DNA of 64,000 nt, from the NCBI RefSeq assembly GCF_004664715.2, contig NC_051074.1, positions 16,779,678 to 16,843,677 of the forward strand, written 5' to 3'. The notes under the pieces are model-generated. The model was not told where the DNA came from, did not search any database, and worked only from the letters and a program-made list of their open reading frames with translations. Origin of the DNA: Peromyscus leucopus. Its lineage: Eukaryota; Chordata; Mammalia; Rodentia; Cricetidae. This document shows, piece by piece, positions 23,476-35,802 of this stretch (positions are counted from its first letter, which is position 1; every line of letters begins with the position of its first letter). The position numbers and the translations under genes were made by a program.

Positions 23476-23559
23476 TGGGTTAAGGACACAGCTCAACAGT
23501 AAGGCACGTCCTTCACATATGCAAAGCCCTTTGTTCAATCTTAATATTAAAAAGAAAGT
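23476..23559 (+). mobile_element. ID element SINE
   Basis: tRNA-Ala/BC1-related ID head: GGGTTAAGGACACAGCTCAAC (A-box region), AAGGCACGTCCTTCACATAT, GCAAAGCCCTTTGTTCAATC (B-box region), then an AAAAAGAAAG tail. It is diverged. Confidence 0.7.
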
Positions 23560-23565
23560 ACTTCA

Positions 23566-23785
23566 GACTCTACAAGATGGATCAGTGGGTAATGGCACTT
23601 CCTGAATAATAATGTACTTTTAATAATGTGATCTGGATCCTAGGATACAATGAAAAGATAGAAGAGAACAGACTTATCCTCTGCATACTGTATGCATGCA
23701 TGCACGGGTGCGCGCTCACACACACACTGGGACATACATGCTTATACATACATATAATAATAATAACAGTGACAAATAAATTTAA
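23566..23785 (+). mobile_element. B3-type SINE, diverged
   Basis: AAGATGGATCAGTGGGTAATG head, GTGATCTGGATCC, AGAGAACAGACTTATCCTCTG, CATGCATGCACGGGTGCGCG, CACACACAC and AACAGTGACAAATAAAT tail, in B2/B3 order. It follows the ID element directly. Confidence 0.65.
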
Positions 23786-24228
23786 GGAAAAGAATGTATC
23801 TCTATATATTCATAATAAATATTTAGAAGCTGAACCCCCAAATTAGGCACCATTTACAATAGTTGTAAATGAAAAAATACACATAATTATGTACTTAAAA
23901 CATAAATGGTATATATTTTGCTAAGAACTAATGAAATATGAGGGGTTCTTAAATCAATGACAGTCTATGATAACACCATATGCTTAATATTTAAAAGTTA
24001 ACATCAGGAAAGTCCATAAAACACAGGTGTTCACCCAAACTCTTACTCTCATCCAAACTCTCTTTGAAGTTTACATAACAAAAGTACACAAAATGAACAG
24101 AAAGTCAATTCTACAAAGTAGACTGAAAGGAATATCTTAGAGGGAAAAGGAAATTAACACATCCACAAAGCTGTAGGAGAAAAATAAATCAGACCAGGAT
24201 TGCTAATCAGAAAATGTTTAAGAAAACA
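23786..24228. other. AT-rich non-coding DNA, nothing recognised
   Basis: No repeat family or coding signal recognised. Confidence 0.45.
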
Positions 24229-24233
24229 GCACA

Positions 24234-24283
<50 letters not shown>
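24229..24283. repeat. (CA)n microsatellite
   Basis: ACACAAACAC start followed by about 40 bp of pure AC. Confidence 0.98.
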
Positions 24284-27200
24284 GAGGATTAGCACACACA
24301 TTTATTAATAAGTCTGAATAGCAGTAATATCAGTTGATCAATAAGAAGCACAGCATAGCAGATTGAGAAGGAAAGCAGGGTCCAATGTATTGCTAACTCT
24401 AAGAAACACATCTCACCGTCAAAGAAGAGACTTAAAATACCACCTGATACTGATATAAAACCATTGTGCTTGACTCCTTGGCAGGATTCTAAACTCATGG
24501 TATCCCTGTGGATGTGCTTTTTGCTTTCTGAGAGTTCTTCATATGAGCTAGCTGAAGTGGCCTCACAAAAGGCACAGAACTCACCCTGTCACCAAATTCT
24601 CAGCACAAAGGAGATTTTATTTACCTCCGAGGGCACTAATGGGGACAGGGTGCAGAGGTCATGTCCACCCTATGTGTCTTCTTAGTTTCTGGTTAACAAT
24701 AAGTATGTGGTGTTCCTTAGTTTGCATGCTTATCTCTGGCCTCTTTATTATTGCACATGTCATTTCCTGTATCTCTTCTTCCATTTCTATTTATGATTTT
24801 CACCAAAGATACCAGTGAATTAGAAGCCACCTATGTGAGTAATTTTAACCAGTTGTAGCTGCAACAACCTTACTTCAAAGTATGTCAACATTTTGAAGTG
24901 CAAAAGGTAAATCTTAAAGTAAGTATTTCTAAGGGCAAAATATACCAATAGAATACTCTAAATTCATATACTTAATGTCAATGACAAAATTCTACTAAGA
25001 TTTCTGATGAAAAGCATAATATATATTCCCTCAGCACTTGTTAGGAAATCAACAGATAAGAGAGAAGGAATGGAAATGTAAAGCTACAGTTAGGCAATAA
25101 CTACAGATTGACGTTAGGAAAGCCAAAAGATTTATGTTAAACTTTACTCCTCTATATGTCATGAGTTTGAAATTGAAATAAAATATAAATGAGAGTACAT
25201 CATATATCATACATATAGAAATAGTGTTAACACCAGGCATTTCTGACACTGTTTTTGATGAAATGATAAGTAACATTCCTGAAGCAGTATTCACAGGAAG
25301 AATATTAAGGAAATCCTAATGACATCATTGAAAATACATCAGAAACTATTTGACAATGGGAAGTGAATAACTATCACAGAATCTTCCTCTTCTTACTTAG
25401 CATTGTATTTATGTTTCATTTTTCTGATTACTATGTGAGATGTCATGTGATTTTTTATTGTTTCATGCTGTTTTTTACCTTGTTCAGACAGGACAGTGCT
25501 TCAGTAAAATAAATGTTTTGAAAAACCTTGTTCATTATTCTGAAATTAGACACATAAACAAATAAATCTATATAGCTTCAAAATATATGTCAAGTAAGAT
25601 AATATACAACTTTGAATCTATATAAACTTCAACATGTAAACATTTGAACATGACAATAAGTGAACATATACTAAGGGAATAAAATACATCAAATGAGTAT
25701 GAATGTGTTTAGCATAGATGTATGCTGAAATAAATTCATTATTTTACACTCCAATGTTTGCCCAGTGGTAAATATTTAAAGGGAAATTTCGAATAAAACA
25801 AAGTCCAATTCCTAAGCTGTGTCCATTATTTGTATTTCTAGGAATTTTGTTGTCTATTTGTATGCTAAAATATTGTTTTGTAATTACAAATAGGTTTTGC
25901 GTCTTTAATGTCCTGACACAACTCCTCCTTTCAAATATTCCTGAGCAACTCTCACCACAGGCTAGTCAAAAATCCAAGTATTATGTCGAACACCACCACT
26001 CCCAGATTCCACAGTGATCTATAGACTGTTGATGTCTCTTTTCTGTCCCCTGCTGAACACTGAAGGGACATGTATGAAGAAGTTACCGAGAACTTCACGT
26101 ACCTCACATTCTTACTGCAGTCACAGAACCCCTTGTGTAATACCTCAAAGCACTCTGCACAATTTACATAGAGCCTGGTGACTCAAGAGGACAGTGCAAA
26201 AGAATAGTGTTTACACTTCCACTCTATATTATTTATGCCATCTAGGAATTTAACAATTTAATTATCATCCGGTAGGTTTTCCTTAAATACACTAGCTTTG
26301 TAAATTCTTAAAATGATGAAATCATTTAAAAATGTATAATTTATACAGCCACAAGTGTTTAACTGCTCATGAGTGTCTGTTCAAAGGTCAAAGATGATAA
26401 CTTTCATTATTAAGCACTGTAGAAGCTAATTTATGTCCTATGGCCTGAAAGATGTTGACAAGCCAAGATATCACTTGTAGATACTGCCAACCACAGCTTT
26501 TGTTATTGCTCTTGTCAAAATGACTCAGTGGGATGGAAGATTTATTAGAATTTCCTTTCCAGATAAATCCCTGTTGTGAATAAAATTATTCACTTTGAAC
26601 TGAACAATATTTTTGCAATAATTTTAGAATCATCTAAAAGTTATCATGAAGACATGTTATATATTTTGATAATAAAACTAGAATTCCCAAAAATTCAAAT
26701 TAATAGAAAATATATTTTATAAGTTTCTTTTCATGATTTAATAATGTTATTTTTTCTGTAGTTTTACATTATATTTATTTAAAGAGCCACAAATCAAATT
26801 TATGATCTGACAATAGCTATCTTTTTGAGGTACTGGAAACTACCAAGGATTTCAACTAAAGTTTCAATTCAATAGTGATGAATGATTCAAAGCGTTCTGA
26901 GCTGTATTTAGTCTGGCAACTGGATGTGTAAGACTACAACCATACCAAGAAGCAGACCAAGAAGGTTTAAGCAATGTGTGTTGTCCTTATTTGTCACTTG
27001 GACTTGAGAGTTTTTCCAAATGTGATAAATGTGGAGGATAGCAAAAAAGAAGTCTCTGGTGCTCAAAGGGAGTATCAGCTCAGTAGGTAAGTGATTGTCT
27101 CCATCACCCCGAGGGTATTCTGGGAATGAAGTTCAGAACCACTATGACATTTCATTAGAAACAGACCAGGTATCCTGGAGCACTGGATTTAATGAAGTAC

Positions 27201-28983
27201 AAAATGGGTATGCTTTGAATATTCTGATTTACATTCAAATGAGTCACAATGGTTTAAATAAACACACATACACATACAACCATAAATTTGAGGCATTTTG
27301 AAGTTTATAAAGTGGGAAGGCTATTATGTAAAATGAACTTTTGAAATTTGATGATAAATCAAATTTTTAAAACATATTTTTTTTTAATTTAAAGAATGCA
27401 GTTGTAAGTATGGCCATCTTCATCTGTGTTTCAGCAAAGAACCTAAGGGAAACCAAAATCCATAGCTTTAATACAATACCAACATTGAAAATAGTGGTAG
27501 AAATGTAAGTTTGGAAGTCTTATTGACCTCACATATATCCAAGAGTTTCCCTAAAGCAAACATATGTTTCCTACCTTCCTAAAAATCTTTGTGACACTCC
27601 ATTTGCTTCCTAATTTTAAAAACACACCTTACAAAGTTACAATTCATTAGATCTGTGATTGCTTAACAAGAAGGACATCTGCAAGTGAGTTCATGTCACA
27701 TCTGGGATGTATCACATCTTTAGTAAATAGAAAATATTGATGCATCCCTGAGTGCTCAATGTGGTTGGACGTCAGGGATCTATGGGTCACTGAAAAGCTG
27801 ATATCATATACATGCACACATGTGCACCCACATATGGGCATATGTGCATAATCAAGGACTGAAAGCAAAAGAAAAGTAGATATTCACCCTTTTATGCCCT
27901 CAACCTAAAATGCAACAGACTACAGTAGACATTAAATAAATTCCATGAATGTATGAATCACATAAAAATTTGTCTTAGAAGTCACATCTACATTATGGTG
28001 AGGTTCCTGGTTTCATTGCATGTTTCATGTCCTTCAAATACAGCTTGTTCAAGTTCAGCCATGTTCAGTAAAACCTAGGAGAATGATCTTAAAGTTATCT
28101 TGATTTACTAAGATTTGAAAACTTATTGGGTCTTCACAGGCACCTATGTATCCTGACATATTAAATGATGACATTGATGAATTCTTTTATCTTGCCTTTG
28201 TCATAAATCATTCTTCACCCATTTCAAAAACAGGTCTAGTGATAGAAGAAAGACATATTAGGACTATTTCGATAATAGATAATAAAAAAGAATGTGAATC
28301 TTTTAAACCAGCCTTCCTTAGTCTTTATGAGAACATGAATAATAACTTCTTTAATTTTTACAAAAAAAAATGTTTTTCTTAAGGAAGAGGCATAAACACT
28401 TCTAGCATCAAAACCGTGCAATTCACTTGGAAAATACATGATAATTAATTAGAAAAAGAAATAGTTAACTGATTCATAGACTAATAATATAACAAAGCAG
28501 CACGACACAAAGACACAGGACATTTGGCCAAACCAGCAGAGACACTTTGATGCACTTTGCATCTTGCTCTTACTGTCCAACCAAGGAAATTTGTTAAAAT
28601 TTATAGGGCCAGTCTGGCTAGTCTCTGCTCAATTTGCCTCCTAGTTACAGACTGGAAGGCAAAGGAAAGTCCCAGGAAAACAAACAACAACGAACAAAGG
28701 GGACCCAAAAGAGTTCTTTGTGATCTTACCCACGTCAGACTCGAACACGTGCATGTGAAGTAAGATTTTACTCCGCAAGATCCATCTCCTCAGAACTCCT
28801 CAGTCAGACATGTGGATGTCACTTGATTGAACAAAACTAAATCACCACGTTTCTATTTTCAGTTCTAAAACACAGATTAGCTTCCCAGTGTGAATTTATT
28901 TATTTTTTTATAAGTTGAGTTCCCTCCTATTCTATTTAAAACAAAAAAAAATATGTTAGAAAATTTGAATTTTACATTTATAC
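24284..28983. other. 4.7 kb without any recognised element
   Basis: The largest interval without an identified repeat. It is AT-rich, with short frames (for example 25049-25294 minus, 28146-28382 plus, 28557-28763 plus) that show no family motif. The parts near 26.0-26.6 kb (with GATGTTGACAAGCCAAG and CAAAATGACTCAGTGGGATG) have a mixed composition that could reflect constraint. I have no evidence beyond appearance. Confidence 0.4.
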
Positions 28984-29060
28984 CATCATTCTTTCCTTCT
29001 TCCTTTCTTCCTTCTTTCCTTCCTTACTCTCTTCCTTCATTTCTTCTTTATTTTTTTTCA
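28984..29060. repeat. Polypyrimidine (TTCC/TTTC)n tract
   Basis: C/T-only stretch with TTCC and TTTC units, interrupted by a few A residues near 29027 and 29038. No SINE body adjoins it. Confidence 0.9.
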
Positions 29061-29775
29061 CTATCTTATTCACTTTTCAATCTTTTCCCTGGGTATATCA
29101 GACTGTTATTAAGTCTCAAGATCTAAGATACTCACTAGTAATATTGTTTCAACCATAAAAATAAAAGTATCTGGTATGGTTCTTTAGTAAATCACTCTAT
29201 CTGCGTGTGTGCAGTCTAGTACAGGTATATATTTGATGATATATAAGAGATATGTAAGTACACATATATTACCTTCAATACAAAACTGCTGTGCTGATAT
29301 AGAAGTGTAAGTATTTTTTAATTATCATCATTTCATCTGTTATTCTTTGATCAGTTTTCTATGAAGTTGCTCCTTGTAAAACACAGAGAGAGACTATAGA
29401 AACTTTGCTTCTTTAGACATCACCTCAGGCTATTGCTAGTGCCTGTTTGCCTGTGGCAGACTTTCTATAGAGCAGGTATATATCAACCAGTTGGAGGTGC
29501 CTGTGTGGTTACTTCATTAAGCTTAGAAAACACCGTATTTTTAAAACGTTTTTTTTAAAACAGCATTTCTATTTTATACCTTAAAATGAAGAATTTTGTG
29601 CTTAAAGAATAACTGCTAAATAAAGTTTGTTTGTTTTTCTCACATTCCTAAGAGGAAATAGTTGAAAAATCTCTACTTAAAAACCTGTTAATGTGTGTAT
29701 ATTACTGTATACAGCATTAGATTGACCAAGTCTTAACTTCAGTTACATATGCATATGGTGATATTTCATTTGTAC
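29061..29775. other. AT-rich non-coding DNA, nothing recognised
   Basis: No named repeat. A mixed-composition patch at 29413-29530 is unassigned. Confidence 0.4.
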
Positions 29776-30222
29776 TGAAATGTGATTTTATTTGTATGTT
29801 AATAAATAAAGTTTGCTGGAGGTTAAAGCTCATAGCAAGCCATTTAGCAGAAGTCTGGTAGTGGTAGCAAACGCCCTTTATCCGATCACATGGGAGGCAG
29901 AGTCTGTGTGTTCAAGGATATAGCCAACTTGATGACACACACCTTTAATACAAGTCCCAACCATGGAGGTCTGTATAGATAGGCAGTGACGAAGAAGTCA
30001 TGTGGTTGATTTTAGAACCAATGAGAAGGCAGAACAGCAAGTCAATAAAAAATACAGACACATAGGAAGTAGGTCTCTTTTCTCAGAGGAAACACTGCAG
30101 CAGCTGGTAAGCTAAAGGCGCTAAAGGCTATTCGCTAGTGCTCTGACCGTTTGGGCTATTATTAACTCTTTATTTGGCTCTGTGTTACTTATTTAATAAA
30201 AGTGTTTAGAATTACATCTACC
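29776..30222 (+). mobile_element. Rodent LTR-like composite interspersed repeat
   Basis: Starts TGAAATGTGATTTTATTTG and TATGTTAATAAATAAAGTTT, then a B1-like internal patch (GGTAGTGGTAGCAAACGCC, ATGGGAGGCAGAG). It continues with TCTGTATAGATAGGCAGTGA, GTCATGTGGTTGATTTTAG, AACCAATGAGAAGGCAGAAC (CCAAT-type promoter), ACACATAGGAAGTAG, and TTACTTATTTAATAAAAG near the end. I recognise the whole order as a common rodent repeat with LTR-like promoter and poly(A) signal, but not its library name. Ends are approximate and no duplication was found. Confidence 0.65.
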
Positions 30223-31679
30223 TATACAAATTAAACCTGGAATTTTCTGCCAAACTAAATTATATCTTAAGAAAGGTAATGATATGAACAGAAACAATGG
30301 AGGTTGTTGTTTTGTTATAGAATAGATTGAAATAATAATGATGTATTTCATTTCTACATGCTGATTTGTATTGTAACTATAGAACACCATTCCATTAATT
30401 GAATTAGAGAAGGCTCATAAAAAGTCCAGTTCTGACATAGGTATATTTTATCCTTTATCTATAATTATTCTCCTTTTATACTTCCATTGGGGTAAATCAA
30501 TAATTATATATAAAGCATAATAAATGAAAATTTAAATATTTTTTCAACTGCTTAAGTATAAAGTAGATAATCAAGTGGTTTATTGGATCATATTTAGAAG
30601 TAAGGGCATGTAACATTAAATGAGTTATAAGTTGGTTATTATGATTCAATTTAAGTTGCATCCATTATTACTAAACTATCTCAATACTTCCAATCAGTTT
30701 ATTGATGGTTCATAAATTTCATTAAAAATACTAACTATAAATCTCTGTTCTAATACACTATACCAGAGACAATATAAATAAAATTCAATATTCTTGCTGG
30801 GGATTAGGTACATTTCTCTTCATCAGAGAAAGAAGAGACATGGTCTATTGTCTTGTAAGGGCATAAAAGGTGGAGAAATTAAAGAAGTAAACTGGAAATG
30901 TGAGCAATCACAAAAGTACTTGAGAGTGCTGTAATGGAGATGATTTGATAACAAGCACTGAAACCTACATACTTAATCAAGTTATTAAAGCAAGATCAGA
31001 CTGAGTTTTTATCCTGTGACATAGGGTAACACAATAACAACCCCCTTATCTGTTTTCTCCTCCAGGTTCTTTCTTTCTGCTTTTCCAAGAGTCTCTGTGG
31101 ACTAGAATGTTGAACTGTATGCTTTATGTCAGTAGGGTACCCTTATTCACTGTCTTTTGATAGTTTGTGAACAGAGACACGAACAAAAGAACTGAAGGCA
31201 AGACAAGAGAGAAATACTTTTTGTTTCTCTCTAGACCTTCTAGTTCTTCTCTTCTTGCCATCTGGGTGAGCACTGTGGTATTTCTCTACTTTGGCTGCAG
31301 ACTTTCTGTTCTAGCATTTTTCTACAATCTACCAAATATTGCCTATGTTCTGGAGACTTCTGTTTTTCCTTGATTCCTATTAAGGTAGTATAACCACAAA
31401 TTTCTCTCTATTGCTACTTCCAGAGTGCTCCACAATTTTCTCTTGGTATCCATTTGCCTAGCCCACAGCTCACATCTGTGGCATCGTTTTGTTGTCCAAA
31501 CACATTGTCTTCTGGTGAGTAAAACTGATTACTACTTGTTTTGTGTTTAAAATAAATCAACTCTGACACCAAATCCTAACCCAGCCAGATCTTGTTTGTC
31601 CTTCATCAGGGTCTAGCCCACTGAGCCTCCTTGACTCTGCTCTCCATTATACACAGTCAGACACTTTATACATGACCAA
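30223..31679. other. AT-rich non-coding DNA, nothing recognised
   Basis: No named repeat or gene. From 31040 to 31660 the composition is more mixed, with pyrimidine-rich runs. An old LTR is possible but cannot be supported. Confidence 0.35.
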
Positions 31680-31877
31680 TATGCCAAAAGCGAATATTAG
31701 GGAAAATAAGTAATTTTCAACAAATGGTACTTTTGTCTACATGGATAGCTATCACTTTTCACAAAAACTAACTAACTCAAAATTCTAAATGTGAAACCTC
31801 AAATTGAAATTACTAGGAGAAATTCAGGCAATACCCTTATGATATGAGTGTAGGGAAGGACTTCTTGAATAGGACTC

Positions 31878-32212
31878 TGTGATGGTTTGAAAGAAAATGA
31901 CCCCCAAGAAGAATGGGACTATAAGGAGGTATGGCCTTGTTAGAGGAAGTGTGTCACTGTGGGAGGGGGCTTGGAGGTCTCTGTTTCTCAAGCTTCCTTC
32001 AGTGTGACAGTCAATCAACTTCCTGTTGCCTGAAAGATGTAGCACTCTTAGTTCCAGCACAACATGTGCCTGCATGCTGCCATGCTCCCCTTAATCATAA
32101 TAGACTGAACCTCTGAAACTGTAAGTGAGTCACCCTCAGTTAAGTGTTTTCTTTGCAAGAGTTGCATGGTCATGTTGTCTCTTCACAGCAATAGTAAACC
32201 CTAGCTAAGACA
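31878..32212 (+). mobile_element. MT-type MaLR solo LTR nested in the L1
   Basis: A 335-bp LTR, TGTGATGGTTTGAAAG to CCCTAGCTAAGACA, with GGCCTTGTTAGAGGAAGTGT, GAACCTCTGAAACTGTAAG and TGTCTCTTCACAGCAATAG. Flanks GACTC (31873-31877) and AACTC (32213-32217) fit the 5-bp duplication of MaLR/ERVL elements with one mismatch. The L1 reading continues on both sides, so the LTR is the later arrival. Confidence 0.85.
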
Positions 32213-32950
32213 AACTCCATTTGCCCCAGAATTAAGGTCAACATTAACAATTGGAAACTAATAAAACTAAAAATATTCTGCACAGTTAACCAAACAATTA
32301 ACTAGGTGAGGAGGAAGGCTACAGAAGGGGAAAGAATTTTTGCCAGCTACATATCGGCCATGCATTAATACCCAATACTATATCAAGAACTAAAAAAAAA
32401 AAAAAAGTCAAATCACAAAACAATACAGAACAAAACAAAACAAAACAAAAAGGCCATTCAAAAATCAAAATAAAAGTAAAATAAAAAAATAGGCATGGGA
32501 CCAGAATACAGAGTTTTCAAGAAAAGGGGGAAAATGCAAGGAAAATCTTTTTTTTTTTTTTTTTTTGAGGTCCATCATCCATAGCAATTAGGGAAATTAA
32601 AATCAATACACTGTTGAGACTTTATTTTGCCCAAGTCAGGTGTCACAGATTAACAAAACAGTAACAACCAATGCTAAAAATGTGTGAGATAAAGAGCTCT
32701 CACTCACTGTTGGTAGAATTACAAACTTGGGCCTGTTATATAACTCATTGTGCAGAATTATGAACAAACAAAGACTATCTACCTCTACCCTATGACCCAG
32801 CTATACTTCTGTTTAGCATCTGCCCAAAGGACTTGATGCCTTACTTCACAGATACTTGTGCAGCCATGTTCACAAATGCTATATTTTAATAGCCAAGACA
32901 TGAATAATAGCTAAATATCACTCAACTAATCAATGTATAATGAAAATAGG

Positions 32951-33095
32951 GGCCAGGTGGTGGTGCAACATGCCTTTAATCCCAGCACTCAGAAGGCAGA
33001 GACAGTGGGATCTCTGTGAGTTCAAGGCCAGTCTGGTCTACAGAGTGAATTCTAGGATAGCCAGAGCTACACACAGAGAAACCCGGTCTCAAAGG
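32951..33095 (+). mobile_element. B1 SINE nested in the L1
   Basis: GGCCAGGTGGTGGTGCAAC, ATGCCTTTAATCCCAGCACTC, GTGAGTTCAAGGCCAGTCTG, AGCTACACACAGAGAAACCC, GGTCTC. The tail has become a long compound purine repeat. The 5' duplication is not clear because the tail is so altered. Confidence 0.92.
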
Positions 33096-33103
33096 ACCAA
33101 CAA

Positions 33104-33186
33104 AAGAAAGAAAGAAGGGAAGGATGGAATGAAGGAAGGGAGGAAGGAAGGAAGGAAGGAAGGGAGAGAGTGAGAGAGAGAGAGAG

Positions 33187-33261
<75 letters not shown>

Positions 33262-33269
33262 AAAAGAAG
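33104..33269. repeat. Compound purine repeat (GGAA)n (GA)n (GAAA)n
   Basis: About 165 bp with all purines on one strand except for a few breaks: GGAA units at 33131-33163, GA units at 33164-33189, about 19 GAAA units at 33189-33265. It was most likely seeded by the B1 tail. The longest open frame in the window (134 aa, minus strand) runs through it as F/L/S repeats and is not a gene. Confidence 0.96.
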
Positions 33270-33720
33270 GGTATTGGTATATAGTGGAAAATACTCAGTT
33301 GTAAAAAATGAGTAAAATTATGAACTTTGCAAGTAAATGTATGGAAGTAGAAAAGATTGTGTTGAGCGAGGTAACCCAGACCCAGAAAGACAGAGTATGT
33401 TTTTTTCTCATCTGAGGCTCCCAGCTCCAGATGGATAGATGAGTGTACATCCTGCCGTAAATACAGAGAGCAGTAAAGTAAAAAGGGACCCATTCAGGGT
33501 GCAGCTCCAGGAAACAATAGAGAGGAAAATTTCCAAGGTGTAACTGATCTGATGGAGTAGTGGAATACATGGGGCACTCTAACTAGGGAGGAAGAGTCAG
33601 ATAAATGTAGAAGGATGAAGTATGGTAAAATAACAGTTAGGATTTCCAAAAAGTCATAAAGAATTATAGTGTTAGCTACCCACCTAAAAACATCTACAAT
33701 GCACATAAATCTGTGTATAA

Positions 33721-33721
<1 letters not shown>

Positions 33722-33789
<68 letters not shown>
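33722..33789. repeat. (TG)n(GA)n microsatellite
   Basis: About 50 bp of TG followed by TAGAGAGAGAGAGAGAGA. It lies at the end of the recognised L1 3' UTR. Confidence 0.97.
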
Positions 33790-34061
33790 TTAAATACTTG
33801 TCTTTCATTTGGGCATTTGGGATGACAATGGTCTCTCAATTTAAGGTCTGTTCATATTCAGAATAAGACCTAAAAGATGAATGGGAGCAGGAATAAGAAT
33901 GAGAAAGTTGACAGCAGGTATATCATTAAGATTATAAAACACTATACACAATAAGAACTTAGGTTTTTCATAAGTTCAATGAGAAACAATCACTTACAAT
34001 GGAGAAGTGACTCAATTGTGATAATATTTTAAGATTTCTATGGCACCTGTGTTAGGAATTA

Positions 34062-34416
34062 TGTTAGTTAGAATGTTATTGCTGAGAAGACACCAGGGTA
34101 ATTCTTATAAAGGAAAGCATTTAACTGAGGCTTTATTAGAGATTCAGATGTTTAGTCCATTGTCATCATGACAGGAAGCATAGTGCCATGCAGGCAGACA
34201 TAGTGCTGGAGAAGGAGCTAAGAGTTTGGTGTGTGGATTGGGAGACATCAGGAAGAGAGAGTGAAAATGGACCTGACTTGAGCATTTGAAACCTCAAAGC
34301 CCACACTGAATGACATACTTCCTCCAACAAGGCCCCTCCTGCTCCTATAAGGCCACACCTCCTAATAATGTCACTCACTATGGGCCTATGGGACCGATTT
34401 CATTCACACAACAACA
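34062..34416 (-). repeat. 3' LTR of the MaLR element
   Basis: Reads TGTTAGTTAGAATG at its left edge and CACACAACAACA at its right edge on the plus strand. ATTCTTATAAAGGAAAGCAT, GTCCATTGTCATCATGACAG and GGCCACACCTCCTAATAATG lie between. Confidence 0.8.
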
Positions 34417-35069
34417 TTCCACTCTCTGGCTCCCATTGACTTGTAGCCATATAACAACACAATTTTTATTTAGTCCAACTTCAAAATTCCCGATAGTCTA
34501 TGACATTATTTAGAACTGTTTAAAAGTTAAAAAATTCAAAGTCTCTTCTGGGACTCAAGTAATATCTTAACTGTAAACCCCTGTAAAATCAAAATAGAAA
34601 AGCAGATCACCTATTTTCAACATATAGTGGCACAGAATATACACTACCTAACAGGCAGACAACAAAGCTGAATGGAGTTAGAGTTCTGAAGAGCACTCTG
34701 ACTTAAGACATGTAGATGCAGAGTTTGGAGTTAGCTTTCCTGACTACAACGTACTTCTTTCTCTTGGAGTGGTTCTACTCCCTGTTAGCAACTTCCCTCA
34801 GCAGGTGTCTCATGACTCTGGCATCTCCAACATGTTGAAGTCTACAAGGCCATCCGTGTTTTACCTTCACAGCTTCACCCAGTGATCTTCTTAGGGACAT
34901 CCCTCACATATGCCTGAGCTTGGTGGCTTTTATTAATCATGGAAGGAGATTCCTAACCTCTTTCTTGTATCCTTAACTCCAAAGCCAGAACCACATGGCT
35001 GAAGCTGCCTGAGTTTTGCTGTTTCCTAGAGCTAGAACATGCCGCGTTGTCCAAACACATTTCATCAGC

Positions 35070-35210
35070 TTTTTTTTTTTTTTTTTTTTTTTTTCTTTAC
35101 TGCCTAAGTGTGACTGTCCTGAGACTTGCTCTGTAGACTTGAATTCAGAGAGTCACGTGCATCTGCCTCATGAGTGCTGGGATTGAAGACTTGTGCCACC
35201 AAGCCTGGCT
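35070..35210 (-). mobile_element. B1 SINE inside the MaLR internal region
   Basis: T25 run (35070-35094), then GTCCTGAGACTTGCTCTGTAG, TGAATTCAGAGAGTCACGTG, TGAGTGCTGGGATTGAAG and CACCAAGCCTGGCT: an antisense B1 with an internal deletion. A target-site duplication is not obvious. Confidence 0.88.
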
Positions 35211-35802
35211 CTAAGTTTTTCTTTGATTCATTTTTGCATGTTGGAAATTTATGTGGGTGGGATGTTATCCTGAAGTCACCACTTTCTTTATTTCATTTAG
35301 CATCAGCCTTCCTTTAATCTATTTGTCTCTTAGAACACAGGATGTAGCTCCATTAAACTTCCTGGTATCCCTTTTCTCCTCAAACTAAGCACTTTGTGTT
35401 TTCCCTTGTTCAGCTTCTCCTTTTCATCATAGATCTGCATAAGTGTAGCTACTAATAACCAGCAACACAGTACTGTGATGTCTGGGTAGCTCCTCTGCCA
35501 AAGCTATTAATCTATAACTCTTTTGAACAAGGGCAGAAAGCAGCCATACTCTTTTCCAAACTATCACAAGAATGGTTTCTAGGCCACATTCCAATATTCT
35601 TCTCTGAAAATTCTTGAGCAAGGACCCCACATTTCAAATCACCCTCAGCACTACTGATTTCCATATTCCTAGTAGTATGGCCCATTAAGCCCCACTTAAA
35701 TCATTCAACTGCTTATAAATCCAAAGTCCCAAAGTCTACATTCCTCCAAACAAAAGCAAGGGCAGACCAATCATAGCAATATCACATTCCCTGGTACCTT
35801 TC

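Larger units (their letters stand above)
31680..33721 (+). mobile_element. L1 (Lx-type) ORF2 3' part and 3' UTR, with nested insertions
   Basis: Plus-strand L1. Ordered ORF2-end landmarks are TTTTCAACAAATGGTACTTT, AAACTAACTAACTCAAAATTC, TGAATAGGACTC, then (after the MT LTR) GAAACTAATAAAACTAAA, AATTAGGGAAATTAAAATC, TATGACCCAGCTATACTTC, TATTTTAATAGCCAAGACATG, and (after the B1) GAGCGAGGTAACCCAGACCC. The 3' UTR-like part has CAATGCACATAAATCTGTG before the (TG)n tract. Stops and indels are everywhere, so there is no coding capacity. A T20 run at about 32547-32566 and an A16 run at 32392-32406 mark further small changes. Confidence 0.75.

Noticed and set aside
27050..27150. AGCTCAGTAGGTAAGTG resembling a tRNA-derived SINE head
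   Set aside because: The downstream text does not follow B2, B3, B4 or ID order, so the match is probably chance.
30870..31660. Pyrimidine-rich mixed sequence before the L1, possible LTR
   Set aside because: No terminal motif, promoter, poly(A) signal or duplication could be placed.
33089..33493. Longest open frame (134 aa, minus strand)
   Set aside because: Its middle is F/L/S repeats encoded by the (GAAA)n tract and the rest is L1 3' sequence. It is not a gene.
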